A stretch of DNA of 64,000 nucleotides from Cerrena zonata. Its lineage: Eukaryota > Basidiomycota > Agaricomycetes > Polyporales > Cerrenaceae. Positions 13,210 to 23,264 of this stretch are shown one piece after another. Under the pieces are notes generated by a model that was not told where the DNA came from, did not search any database, and saw only the letters and a program-made list of their open reading frames with translations. The translations under genes were made by a program, and so were the position numbers. The DNA is taken from positions 186,001 to 250,000 of the forward strand of contig JASBNA010000012.1 of assembly GCA_038087015.1 (NCBI GenBank), read 5' to 3'. Position 1 is the stretch's first letter; each line of letters begins with the position of its first letter.

Positions 13210-13815
13210 AGGTTACTCTCCACATAATGAGCTCGTCGAGGACGCGTTGGATAGTGGTAAGTCCCCTCTACATTTTGAGTACTCGCGCCTCCTAATTAAA
13301 CAGCTCGTTCGACTTCTACCCTCCCTACAATATCAGTCATATCACCTCCCTCACTCTGATATTGCACTTCGATCGATTTGCATATTACTTGCCTCATACT
13401 GGTCGTAACAGGCTCGCGCTGGACTTGTTGGACTCGTGTTCAAAAGGGCTTTCAGATAATATCTGGAACGTCCCATTTGGTCTAGTAGGTAGTCTTCAAC
13501 GTTGCAATCGATTTCTAGTGGATTGGACCCCAGTTAATGAGTCAGTTCCTTAGGTTTATTCTGGATGCAACAGGTTATTCAAGGATGTATTTGAAAGTGG
13601 TAAGCCTCTTCTGCACCTGGATCCTCTGTTCATCCTGATTCAGTAAGCTATTTGTGTTCTACAGATCCTGCAACTTGATCACATCTGAGTCACACACACC
13701 TCTTCAAAAACTTATCTCAATCAGTTTCTGATTGTTCTCCTTGATCATTAGTGTGTTGGAGCTGTACTGAACAGGCCTTTGAGATGATACCAGGAACATC
13801 CTGTCTGGTACACTA
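13210..13815. repeat. Diverged direct duplication inside nested element
   Basis: Two blocks of about 250-300 bp share matching landmarks in the same order. GATAGTGGTAAGTCCCCTCT (13,252) resembles GAAAGTGGTAAGCCTCTTCT (13,592). A block around GGGCTTTCAGATAATATCTG (13,447-13,497) resembles GGCCTTTGAGATGATACCAG (13,770-13,820). The preceding segment 12,985-13,215 may be a third, weaker copy. Divergence is high, so the duplication is old. Confidence 0.5.
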
Positions 13816-15460
13816 CATAGTCTTTAACTCTATGTATTGAAATTATGATTAAATATTGATTATTGTTAGAAAGCAAGGGTTTAGGATGATCTAGTCTACT
13901 AAGTAGAAAGATCTAGAAGTTTCAATACATATCAGCTTATACACTAGTAGTAAATTATACCAAGTTATTATATCTAGCTGATAGTAGCTAAGAAACTAGT
14001 GAAAGTACCTTGCAAACCAGCAAATAAATATATTGAAATAGCACCACTAGCTAACATCAGCTTATAAACTAGTGAAAGTAGGTTATATAGTAGCAAAGGA
14101 GTATACAAAAATAGTGCAACTAGAAGCTATTATCTTGCATACTATGTTCATTAGACTGCACATTAGTGACTAAATAGATAAAGATAGGACTTTCAGATGC
14201 TATTAGATTATAAAATAGATGAGAAATAGATCAAATTAGGCATTTCAGGTACTATTAGATGGTATATTATATAGAATGAGAGAAATCAGTCTAGGATTAG
14301 ATAATGAACTATATAAATTATTGAGATCTAGCAGAATTATTGAATCTAGTACTAATCAGTGCTAAATTAATACTGGTTAGCAGGGGGTGTTTTTCCTGAT
14401 GGTTCTCCCAATCCGTTCAATCACCTCTGATGATTGTGCGGACAGACTTGTAATCGCCTTGTTCACCGACGGTGTTGAGATGGAGCACCCCATACGTGCT
14501 AGTAAATCTAGTGTCGCTTCGGAAACATGACAAGTATGCAGGTAAAGTCCAACCATGGACTGCAGTGCATTACATTGCTGGTTGGAACTCTGCATAAAGA
14601 TACTGAGGCAAGTCACACGCCTCTGGATAACATTTATATGAACATTTTTAGCCCTTACTTGAAATCAGTCACTCACAATCAACACGATTCTCTCACGGAT
14701 GAATGTTGGCCGGTCTTCGATATCCTCTGCACTTGTACCGCTCATTCCCCCCACGTCTTCGAGCTCGCCGGGCATGTCTTCCCAATAGATGTCTGAACTA
14801 TCACTCTCCCCGCTGTCGCTTTCATCATGCATCTGCGCTCGCCCTCGTCGATACTTCTGATGGTCCTTGGTTTTCTTTATCCGTGCAAGTCTTCGTGCCT
14901 CACGTATCTCGTTCGTACGTTCATCTGCAGCGAGGAGGTGACCTATCAAATTGTATAGCTCAGGTGCAATGGCCTGCATCGTGTTGGCCATTGCAACGAG
15001 GTTGAATGCCTCAACCTGTTCAATTCGAGTGTTGCTCGCGCTGAAATGCCAACCCGCGCCCTTATTAGTAAGTGCGACAACTTGCTCCGCGTATCGATCA
15101 TTGACATATCCGTACATCCAGCGGACTGCATCTGTACCACAGCAGCTGGATTCGCATATGGCAACCAGGAGAGCTGTCACATTGGATCCAATGGGCTCTA
15201 CAGCTCTATGGTGAGCAAAGAGGGCGGGATTTTGGAGGATTGATATTATCAAATCAAGCAAAGACGAGTGTTGATCATGCAGGAAGTTAAGTATAGAGAT
15301 TACTTGGTCCAAGCCTAGTGGCATCACGGTCAAAAGAATGTATCGTTGACTAATCCCATTGATGTATAATACTATTATACTGTACACACATAAAACACGA
15401 TGTAGGGGGGAGGCAAACACACGACAAATTATATGAACAGTCCCTACTACTAGTAAACTA

Positions 15461-15798
15461 TATCCGAGTCTTTACGGGCGCGTCTTGGATCGCGTTTGTG
15501 ACGGTCGCGATCATTGTGCTGTGCGCTGTGACGAACACGCCGGTCGTTGCGACGCGACGAAATTGAGTGCCGCCCCTTGGAGAAATGGGCAGAAAACATA
15601 TGATGCCGCCCTGCCGACGGTGCGCGTCTTTCTTTTATGCCAGCCTCTCTGTCGAGAGGAGGGGAGAAGTTAGGGCGTTTAAAATTAACAAAAAAGGATA
15701 TGCTTATGTAATGGGTTCAAAGTTCATATATATTGAATTGCTACGTCTACTCAGACCAAGTCCCCTCCTCGAGACAGAGAGCCTGGTTCAGGAGCCTG
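15461..15798 (-). repeat. Right terminal inverted repeat of transposon
   Basis: Reverse complement of 6924-7261, outer end at 15798 next to the second GAGTACAAG. The start of the DUF6589 gene lies 136 bp inside it. Confidence 0.93.
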
Positions 15799-15881
15799 GA
15801 GTACAAGGGGAATTTTGCAGAAGCAGAGGGAAGACAACAAGGACCAGAGCGTACGATGCAACCAATGACAACGGAGGGCTC

Positions 15882-18800
15882 TCACCGCCTGTATCCTCTT
15901 CCACCATCCTTGGGTTTCATGGTTTTCTTCCGTTCTCTTTCCTCCTCTTTCGCCTTCGCCCCACGCTGTCGTGGGTCTATGACTTCGTAATCCCTCTCAG
16001 CCTTGATAACCTCCTCAGCATTGTCTTTCGGGAAGTAAAGAAGGTGGGACAGGAACCCGGTGTCATTGTCAACTTCCATTCCCGCGTCTTCCTCTTCGGT
16101 AGCTTTAACCGCACTGTCTTCAGTATCCATGGGATCGTCAGGCACATCGTCAATCTGAGTTGTGGTACTCTTCAGCTTGGATCTGAAGCTACTTAGGGCG
16201 TCGAGGATATCCCCTTCGTCTTTCTTCTTCCCCTTCTTGTTCAGTCCGCGACCTTTGGTGTATTTGCTCATTTCCTCCTCCAGCGCCGATTTCTTCGGCT
16301 TTTTCTTAGTCCGTTCTTCGTCACTGTCGTCCCCATGACCTCGTCTGGTCAGCTTCCGGATCTCTGCTTCCATCTTTGCAATCTCCTTTTGCCGCTCGGA
16401 GCTGGCGGAGAGAGTTTGGGGGGTGGACGGAAATGTGATTGATGACATGAGAAAGTTAAAACTTTCGAATCAGCTGCTCGGCTTACCTCTGTGTGGCTTT
16501 CTCCTTTTCGTGCTTGGCGCGAATTTTTGTCACATCGACCTCATCGCGATCTTTCTTTTTTGGCTTCTCAGTCTGTCAACGGACGTGAGTTATCGTTATC
16601 GATTTCGAGATGACTTGATAAATTGTGGTTCACTTACCAATTGCTCTGAGTCTTGTGCCACGACGTTCTTGCCTTTTGAGGACTTTGACCCTGACGGAAT
16701 TGCCGGAGCAGGAATTAATTCACTCGGCACATCTACCACTGTCAACACAGGAACGGAGTAAGCATGTGGGAATGCCAGGAAATATAAAAATAAACTGACA
16801 GTCAGGTCGAACAATTGGTTTCTTCTTGAAGATCACAGGCTGTTCCTCTTCTTCACCCTCGTCGCCACCGAAACTCAGAAGCTTGACGTCCCTACGCCGT
16901 CAGTGTCAATATGCCAATCATTGATAGAAATCTAGAGGTTAGACACTCCACTTCTTGGCTCCTTTCCGACGTTCAGCTTCTTCGCGTTCACGCTGCGACT
17001 CTTCACGAGCCCGTTGTTGCGCTCGCTTCTCTTCCGCCGTTATTCGGGGGACGATGTCTTCAAATGGATTATCTACAATTCTGATCGTCTTGACCTTCGG
17101 AGGGCTTGATAAGCAATGAGGTGAGAGGAAACCGCTATAAATATGCGTAGTTACGTACTATAGTGGTCGCTCATTCTCGTCGACCTCTGCAGATATCAGA
17201 CTGAAAACCTCATGCTAAAACATTCTGACAAGCGGGGACGCGACATACCTGCTTCACCGATCCTCAGAACATCTATGGTATCCGTGTAAGTGGACGATAT
17301 TTATATCGACAAGACGAGTAACGTACTGTACAGTGTGTCGCCAATGACACGACCAAAAACTGTATGTTTTCCATGAAGTTCGTCCGCACGATCTAACAAG
17401 AGGACAAGCGAGATTGTCAGTATCAATAGGGCCATGGTGATGGGGTGGCGTTGGCAACATGACCAACAAGATAGTTAAAGGGTTAATACTTCCTCATGGT
17501 CTGCGCTTCAAGAAGTTGACAGGGCCCAGAGTAGTCACACATACGTGATCCTTTACTAGGATAGCCATCACCAAAAAAAGCTCACTCACCGAGAGTTATA
17601 ATAAACTGTGAATCATTCGAATTTTTCGTCCCGTTGTTGGCCATGGCTACAATACCCCGATGAGGGAAACGCAGTCGAGGATGTATTTCATCCTCAAACG
17701 GTTCTATGGGACCATTCTATCAGTGACCAAGTCGAACAGAGTCGAAAATACAAACGCACCGCCATAGAATGATTCTCCTCCCCCACCTGTTCCCGTACGG
17801 TCTCCTGTTTGGACGAGAAACCCAGGGACAATCCTAGGAGCCAGGGATTCATTTCAACTTGTCTGAAGGCACATGTGGGACACTTACCGATGGAATATAA
17901 CACCGTCATAGTAGCCTTAAGTAAATATGAGTAAGTATCAGAAGTACATCAGATACGAAAAACAGGCCAAGGGTTGGCGGACAATTTTGCGCTACTATCA
18001 TTCGAGAGCAATCAAACGGAAGACGGAATCGCCTCCCAAACGTCCGGTACAAAATGGATGGCCTTCGCTCGCTTCCGAAATTGTATCATTGAACATGAAG
18101 GTTGTATGAAGGGGTAGAAATAGTCTAAATCAGCCCGAAATTCCCAAGGCCAGTACTGCACTGCACTGTACTGTGTGCTATGAGAGTTGTCATTCTCGGG
18201 GAATTATCGGTGTGGGACGCTTGCAGGTATTCAGAAACGTCAGGGACGAGTCGTACAGGGAAACTCGAACTCGACTCGACGCCGTACCGAGGTGCTTGTC
18301 TCAAAGTGAATACTAGCGGCACAGGAAACCGATATCATTAAGGGATGTGTTCGTTCCTGCATCGTAAACATAGGAATGTTAGAGACGAGCGACGGCGTGA
18401 ATGTCAGATTCGACCTCACGCCTCCGTACAGTCTCAGGTCACGCCACATCGAGATGCTCGTTCATGAGAAAGGCTAGCTGAGGCGTTCATTCCTATATCG
18501 AGAGTTTGATCTAAAACTCATGACCCTTGAAACACAGTCCAAAAACGCAAGTCCGGTTACAAATTCGGTGTTGAACCGAATTAACCAACTCCTCGTGCAG
18601 AATACAGCACTTGCTCGAAAGTTCAAGGGTGGTCGAGATCCGATGTGTTCCGCTTCGTCAGTTTCTGAACGTTTCTTTATCTTCAATTCAAGCCCGCTGT
18701 TGGAAACCGGGCCATGATAGTATCACGGATAGCGCACTCGAATGATAATAGCGAGAGTTCTGTGTGGCTAGATCACAATAGTGAGAGCTCGAAGTCTGAG

Positions 18801-19182
18801 CAACACCCCTAAGGGTGAATGAGATGAATCCACCCTGGACACACTCAGCCACCGTCGCCGAATGTAGTCCTCATGTATATTCGGCACCGGATTCGAGTTT
18901 GGGTTGAACCTGTTGCAGAAATGCCCACATGGAGGGCTAGTTGCAAGCTGCACAGGCATTGTACAACGCATGTCGTACAAGGACGTCGGTCATGTTGTGT
19001 GCGTACCTTCCATTGCCAAAGCTATGAAATTCCGACATGTTTTTGGTGTTTCCTGGTGGGCACGATCGGGGGAGTTCGATGAGACCGCAGTAACGGATAG
19101 GACAGACCTTTGACCACAACTCTACGTCGATCTCGCCTGCGGTGGTATCAATGATCACCCGTCCGTTGGTTGGCAAGGCCAT
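15882..19182 (-). CDS. CWC27: Cyclophilin-type PPIase CWC27 (spliceosome)
   Basis: Spliceosomal cyclophilin of the Cwc27/SDCCAG10 family, nuclear. It starts MALPTNGRVIIDTTAGEID at 19182, continues ELWSK + ETPKTCRNFIALAMEG, YYDGVIFHR, GDRTGTGGGGESFYGG, FEDEIHPRLRFPHRGIVAMA, NNGTKNSNDSQFIITL and ADELHGKHTVFGRVIGDTLY, then a charged coiled tail. The C-terminus carries the family signature FPKDNAEEVIKAERDYEVID and ends MKPKDGGRGYRR. The gene has many small exons; the second intron (17916-19006) is 1,091 bp, far longer than its neighbours. Its start faces UBC6 across 151 bp. The transposon lies just past its stop. Confidence 0.9.
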
Positions 19183-19333
19183 GTTTTTGAAAATGAAAGA
19201 GTGGAAGTATAAGTACAAGACAAAGTTACCGAAAGCAGGCTAAGGTGCTCGCCCCGTGCCAGCGCCAGTCCCCACACTCTCTTGAATTACCACCACCATC
19301 TGCCCCCTCACATCCTCGTTCCTCTCTGCACTC
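19183..19333. promoter_or_regulatory. Shared CWC27/UBC6 divergent promoter
   Basis: Only 151 bp separate the two start codons, so both promoters and 5' UTRs must fit here. It is rich in C and A runs; I see no clear TATA box. Confidence 0.55.
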
Positions 19334-20735
19334 ATGGCTTCAAAGGCTGCATCCAAGCGCGTACGTACACTCTCATTCAAATCTAGGCTGATTGCACTCG
19401 GTACTGACACTCAAAACTTCATCCGGAACAGCTCAATAAGGAGTATGTTGCTATGCAAAGAGAACCTCCTCCGTTCGTTTGGGCAGTCCCAGACGAGAAG
19501 AATATCTTGACATGTGAGCCCTCACCTCAGCCTGCTCGCGTTCCAACCATGTATCTGACACCCTTGACAGGGAACTATATCATCGTAAGGACCCTGAATC
19601 ATTTGTCCTGTTCCCCGATCGAGAACGCCAACTGAGCCCATTTTACCTAGCGTGGGCCGCCTGATTCGCCTTTTGCGGGCGGGGAATATCACGGAGTACT
19701 TCTCTTCCCTCCCGAATACCCTTTCAAGCCCCCAGGCATCAAGGTCTGTAGCTTAACCCTGAGTGGGCCGTTGACTGAACCCCGATCATGATTCCTTCTC
19801 TAGATGTTGACGCCTTCCGGTCGCTTTCAACCTGACAGAAAGATTTGCTTCTCGATGTCGGATTTTCATCCCGGTTCCGTAAGTGTTCTCAACATTTCAT
19901 CTTTCATCTGCGTTCTTACCGCGATTATCTTGTAGTGGAACCCTGCCTGGAGTGTTGCAACAATGTATGTGGCAAGCAACCTTGACTCATCTATTTCAAC
20001 TCCCCTGCTCGGTCACCCATTCTCCTCCCGTACTGATATGCTTCTTCATATCTATCTTTCACAGATTGACCGGACTTCTGTCCTTCATGCTGTCCGATGA
20101 AATGACCACTGGGTCGGTCACCACATCTGATGCAGATAAACGTGCCTACGCTGTCCGAAGTCATGCGTGGAATCTCGAGCAAAGACGCTTTAAAGAAGCT
20201 TTCCCTGATGTAAGTGTCATATTTCATTCTTGTTTGACAGACCCTGTTCGTCAGATCGTCCTTGGTCCGCTCCCGTCTCGTGTTACCCACTGCTTTGGAG
20301 TAACAATGGGGAGACCCTGTCCCAACTTTGTTCTGCTGGCGATATCTGACTAGACGGGGTCACATGAACGCTCATTGAAAACGAAAAGACACTCATATCC
20401 AATTTTAGTACTGCACACCTGCCCCACGCGATGTCCCAAATATGGCACAGAAGGAACTCGGTAGTTCCTCGAAACCTCCGCCGCAGCAACAAACCGCAAC
20501 CCCAGTACCTGCCCGCATCACTTCCAGTACGCCTATACCTACACCTGTAATTCGGACATCTAGTGGTAACGGACCACTCACATCTGGATCTGGTGCCGTC
20601 ACGCCTACGGGTGATTCCACCAGGGCTGCTGCGACGGGCTGGACAGCCATGATTAGACAGATGGTCTGGGAGAAATGGAGGTGGGGCGTAGTGTTGGCCC
20701 TTGCTGTCATCGTTTCTCGAATGTCTTCAGCATAA
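19334..20735 (+). CDS. UBC6: ER-anchored ubiquitin-conjugating enzyme E2 (Ubc6/UBE2J)
   Basis: Tail-anchored E2 for ER-associated degradation: it carries ubiquitin on its active-site Cys and works with ER E3 ligases on the cytosolic face. Start [20 protein letters not shown] at 19334. The UBC fold runs from about residue 10 to 165 with [18 protein letters not shown] and [12 protein letters not shown]. The active site is in [17 protein letters not shown], with the Cys at about residue 87, the same number as in yeast Ubc6. After a Pro/Thr/Gln-rich linker, a single C-terminal membrane helix [17 protein letters not shown] ends at 20735. At least six short introns. The gene looks intact. Confidence 0.92.
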
Positions 20736-21203
20736 ACATCATATTACGATGCTATGCGCATTTCATGTCCTCACTCCTCAGCTTCCTTAGGTTAACCTCT
20801 TATTTAACGCCTTTAATTAGGTGACGAAGAGTATTACCGGGATGTTGTGGATTACTTGGGTTTGGGTTGAAAATGAGTCTTCAACTTTTTCTTGGTCTAT
20901 CTCTTGTCGGTTTCCTTGCATTAATCCTTCTACACGCTCTTTCATAAGCAAATCTCTTTTACTACTGTACGAATCAAATCCCCCGCTCCTTCCATAGCCT
21001 CATTTTCTTTTTGGATGGTTCTGATATGTACTCTAGACGGTACGCTACACTATTCTCATGAAATCAACCCTTCACGAGTTTACATCTGAGAAGTCGATAT
21101 CACACGGCGTCGTATATGGAGTGGTGCGAGTCCAAATAAAATGATCATATAATAGTCTAGCCCGTCAGCCCGGAAGTGTAAGCCAAGGACAAGCAGTTAG
21201 CAA
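20736..21203. other. Convergent 3' region, no gene seen
   Basis: 468 bp between the stops of UBC6 and the DAP3 homologue, AT-rich with T-runs, as expected for two facing 3' UTRs and terminators. Confidence 0.5.
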
Positions 21204-23010
21204 TTAAGTAGTAAGGGTGGCCAACAAGCCCTTCCACACAAACGCCCTAGCATTCCCTGAAGCCTCGCTATACTTCGACATGAACAGATCATCATCCGGT
21301 ACTATTTCATACACACCACCACCACAAACAAATAGACAAACAAACAAAATGTGCCAATCAGAACTCTAACTCCTCACAGCAAAACGCAAATCGGTTACTC
21401 ACTTGAATGAAGTGCCTTATCGTGATTCCAAACATCGAACACCGATGCTGCCTCGTCAATGCTCAACTTCTCGGGTACGGCCAACTTCTGGAGACCCTGG
21501 CTGTACTCAACGAGTTCAGGGATCCGTTTGACGTAAGGGCCTGCGGGTTTGGGGTAAGGCAACCCTAGGGATTCGCAGAGTTCAAGCGGGGTCTCAAGCA
21601 AAAAGCGACCTTGGGAGAGGGCACCGAGAACCGCTCCACGCGCCTGAAACGAAGTCAAGTTAGGAAGGATGGTTCGGCTAGGAAAGATAGAATGAAATGG
21701 AGACGCACGAAAGTCCTCTTTGCGCTGGCGTACTCGAGGAAGAGTCGCGGAACAGACAAATGATAAGGCTTAATGGCCTCAAACCTGGGGTCCCTGTACT
21801 TGGTCGTACGAGTGTACAGTGCTTGGAAGTCGTCCAGTGCAAGCAACACAGGGTACTTTGTTTGTTGTGAGAGTTCGCTCATCAAGGTGGATAGCACACT
21901 TGGCGCAAGTGAGCCCTCTTGCAATCCGATATTGATGAGGTTAACCAAGGTAGAACCGGCAGCTAAGGGTGCCTTTCGCTCAACGGGGAATTCGTTTGTG
22001 GTTTTGAGTTCTTGGAGGAGGGCGCTGTTGACATCGAGGAAACGGCGGAGAATTTGCCAGGAGAATTTAGGTTGGACATAGGTTCGAGTTCGAGAGTCAT
22101 AAACATATGTTGTTGATGAATCAACTGTATGGTATGCTATTCCAAGATAAAGTTATATTAACAAACATGGCAGAAAACTTAGTGAACGTACCTCGTGGAA
22201 CATACATCACAATCCATCCTCGTCCCTTACAGTATTCCGCCGCCTGTAGCAAGACAACACTCTTTCCACAACCCGAAGAGCCAGTGAGGACAACACGGTT
22301 GTCTTTACTCGATTGTGAACTTGCTGCATCCAATTTGTCAAGGGTAGTGAGCGTAATGTCTCGTACAACCGCGCATGGCTTTGCAAGTAGACGATATTCA
22401 ATGTTCAGATTCTTGGGGACACCCATCCGGTTGATGACGTTGCTCTCTAATGGGAACTCCATAACCTTTGCAATATTGCTCTCTATAAGAGCTTCCTAGA
22501 TGAATATGTCTGTTGTTTAATTTGGGCTATTTGGTGAAATGGAAGTATAACAACACGAACGGGATGGAATGTCGGCAGCTGAAGTTCTGTCCGACCCTCA
22601 GTAAGCAGCGGGTTTTTCATCACATTCATAGGAAGAGGTTTAAAGGCCTATACAGAATCCAACAGAACGTCAGAACTTCATCCAACAATTCATACACCAC
22701 AAATATCGCGTACAGGTGTCCTCTTAAACTTCTTCGGGTCGACCTTGTCTTGTGGATTCCTCCTCTTCTTACTCTTGTTTATGAATCCCTGTTCTAGGAA
22801 AGTTCAAAACAAGTAAACAAAACGCATTCCGATTTAGTTCGAACGAACTCTAACTCTTTAATTTTGAAGTGATGACATACTTTGCATTTTTGCTGGAGGG
22901 CCATGCTTGGCTGCATACCCCCTAGCTTGAATAAGCGAGGCTACACCATTACGAGATGCACTGGCTATTGCAGAGCCCGCCGTGAGAGAGCGAGAGGCAA
23001 GTGGGAGCAT
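21204..23010 (-). CDS. Mitochondrial small ribosomal subunit protein mS29 (DAP3)
   Basis: DAP3/Rsm23 family GTP-binding protein of the mitochondrial 37S/28S subunit. Start MLPLASRSLTAGSAIASASR at 23010, an Arg/Ser/Ala-rich mitochondrial presequence followed by GYAAKHGPPAKM. A basic segment NKSKKRRNPQDKVDPKKFKR follows. The P-loop is TGSSGCGKS, ahead of VVLLQAAEYCKGRGWIVMYV. A Walker-B-like VLLALDDFQALYTRT and YLVPR-like LSVPRLFLEYAS follow. The protein ends RAFVWKGLLATLTT at 21204. Several short introns. It faces CDC8 across 254 bp. Confidence 0.9.
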
Positions 23011-23264
23011 GACAAGGTGGAGAAGGAAATACAGTGAAAGCAAGAGGCTCGAAAGTATCAATAGTTGGGCGCTTATAAGATTAATGTAGCATACAGACTA
23101 CCATATACTGTATATCTTTATGTTGATATGTCTTATGCTATAAACTGTAACCTCATATTTAGTCCCATTATGGAAATGTACGCGCATAGTATATTTCGCC
23201 TAGTAGATCTACATAGACTCTTCCGAATTCCCTGAATCCCCCTCATTTCTTAACTATCATTACG
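23011..23264. promoter_or_regulatory. Shared DAP3/CDC8 divergent promoter
   Basis: 254 bp between two start codons on opposite strands. AT-rich; no motif I can assign with confidence. Confidence 0.5.

Larger units (their letters stand above)
11838..14401. mobile_element. Nested 2.56-kb element inside DUF6589 gene
   Basis: The ends form an imperfect inverted repeat of about 29 bp: CGTCAGGAAAAAACCCCCC... on the left and, as reverse complement on the right, CATCAGGAAAAACACCCCC..., both running on to CTAACCAG. Removing it together with one copy of a flanking 2-bp GT (11836-11837, 14402-14403) restores the host frame as IGRT-LLTSFVFDN. Subterminal repeats of the type AATCAGGACTGAATTAG are visible near 11,861 and 11,943, and 13,815-14,370 is AT-rich. 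No transposase is recognisable, so it is probably non-autonomous. Confidence 0.8.
10008..15324 (-). pseudogene. DUF6589 protein, interrupted
   Basis: A basidiomycete DUF6589 protein and candidate transposase of the element. It starts MPLGLDQVISILNFLHDQH (15324) and ends DDANNEREVEDELDLMIE (10008). Recognisable blocks are RRLARIKKTKDHQKYRRG, SSEVIERIGRT, then, after the nested insertion, TLLTSFVFDNLDADIKRLV, RTRFNAWVILYTLVHHG, HGDLGTGERLESLAHSRSLE and GRVEDCFMPWVFIFRGCGKH. There are two lesions: the 2.56-kb nested element between GRT and LLTS, and a TGA at 11409-11411 between KTRQIPV and AMDINPS, where the rest of the frame stays open. Conserved acidic residues (FDN, GDL) could belong to an RNase H-like site; that is inference. 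Confidence 0.85.
6924..15798. mobile_element. 8.9-kb DNA transposon: RecQ helicase + DUF6589
   Basis: The element is bounded by terminal inverted repeats at 6924-7261 and 15461-15798. It is flanked on each side by the 9-bp direct repeat GAGTACAAG (6915-6923 and 15799-15807), read as a target-site duplication. It carries a helicase gene starting 75 bp inside the left repeat and a DUF6589 gene starting 136 bp inside the right repeat. The two genes are transcribed toward each other and stop 4 bp apart. A second element is nested in the DUF6589 gene. It landed about 75 bp downstream of the CWC27 stop codon, presumably in its 3' UTR or terminator. Long terminal repeats and a 9-bp duplication are Mutator-like features, but I recognise no Mutator transposase. 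Confidence 0.92.

Noticed and set aside
6924..15798. Assignment to Mutator (long repeats, 9-bp duplication) or KDZ superfamily
   Set aside because: No Mutator-type or KDZ transposase motif recognised; kept unassigned.
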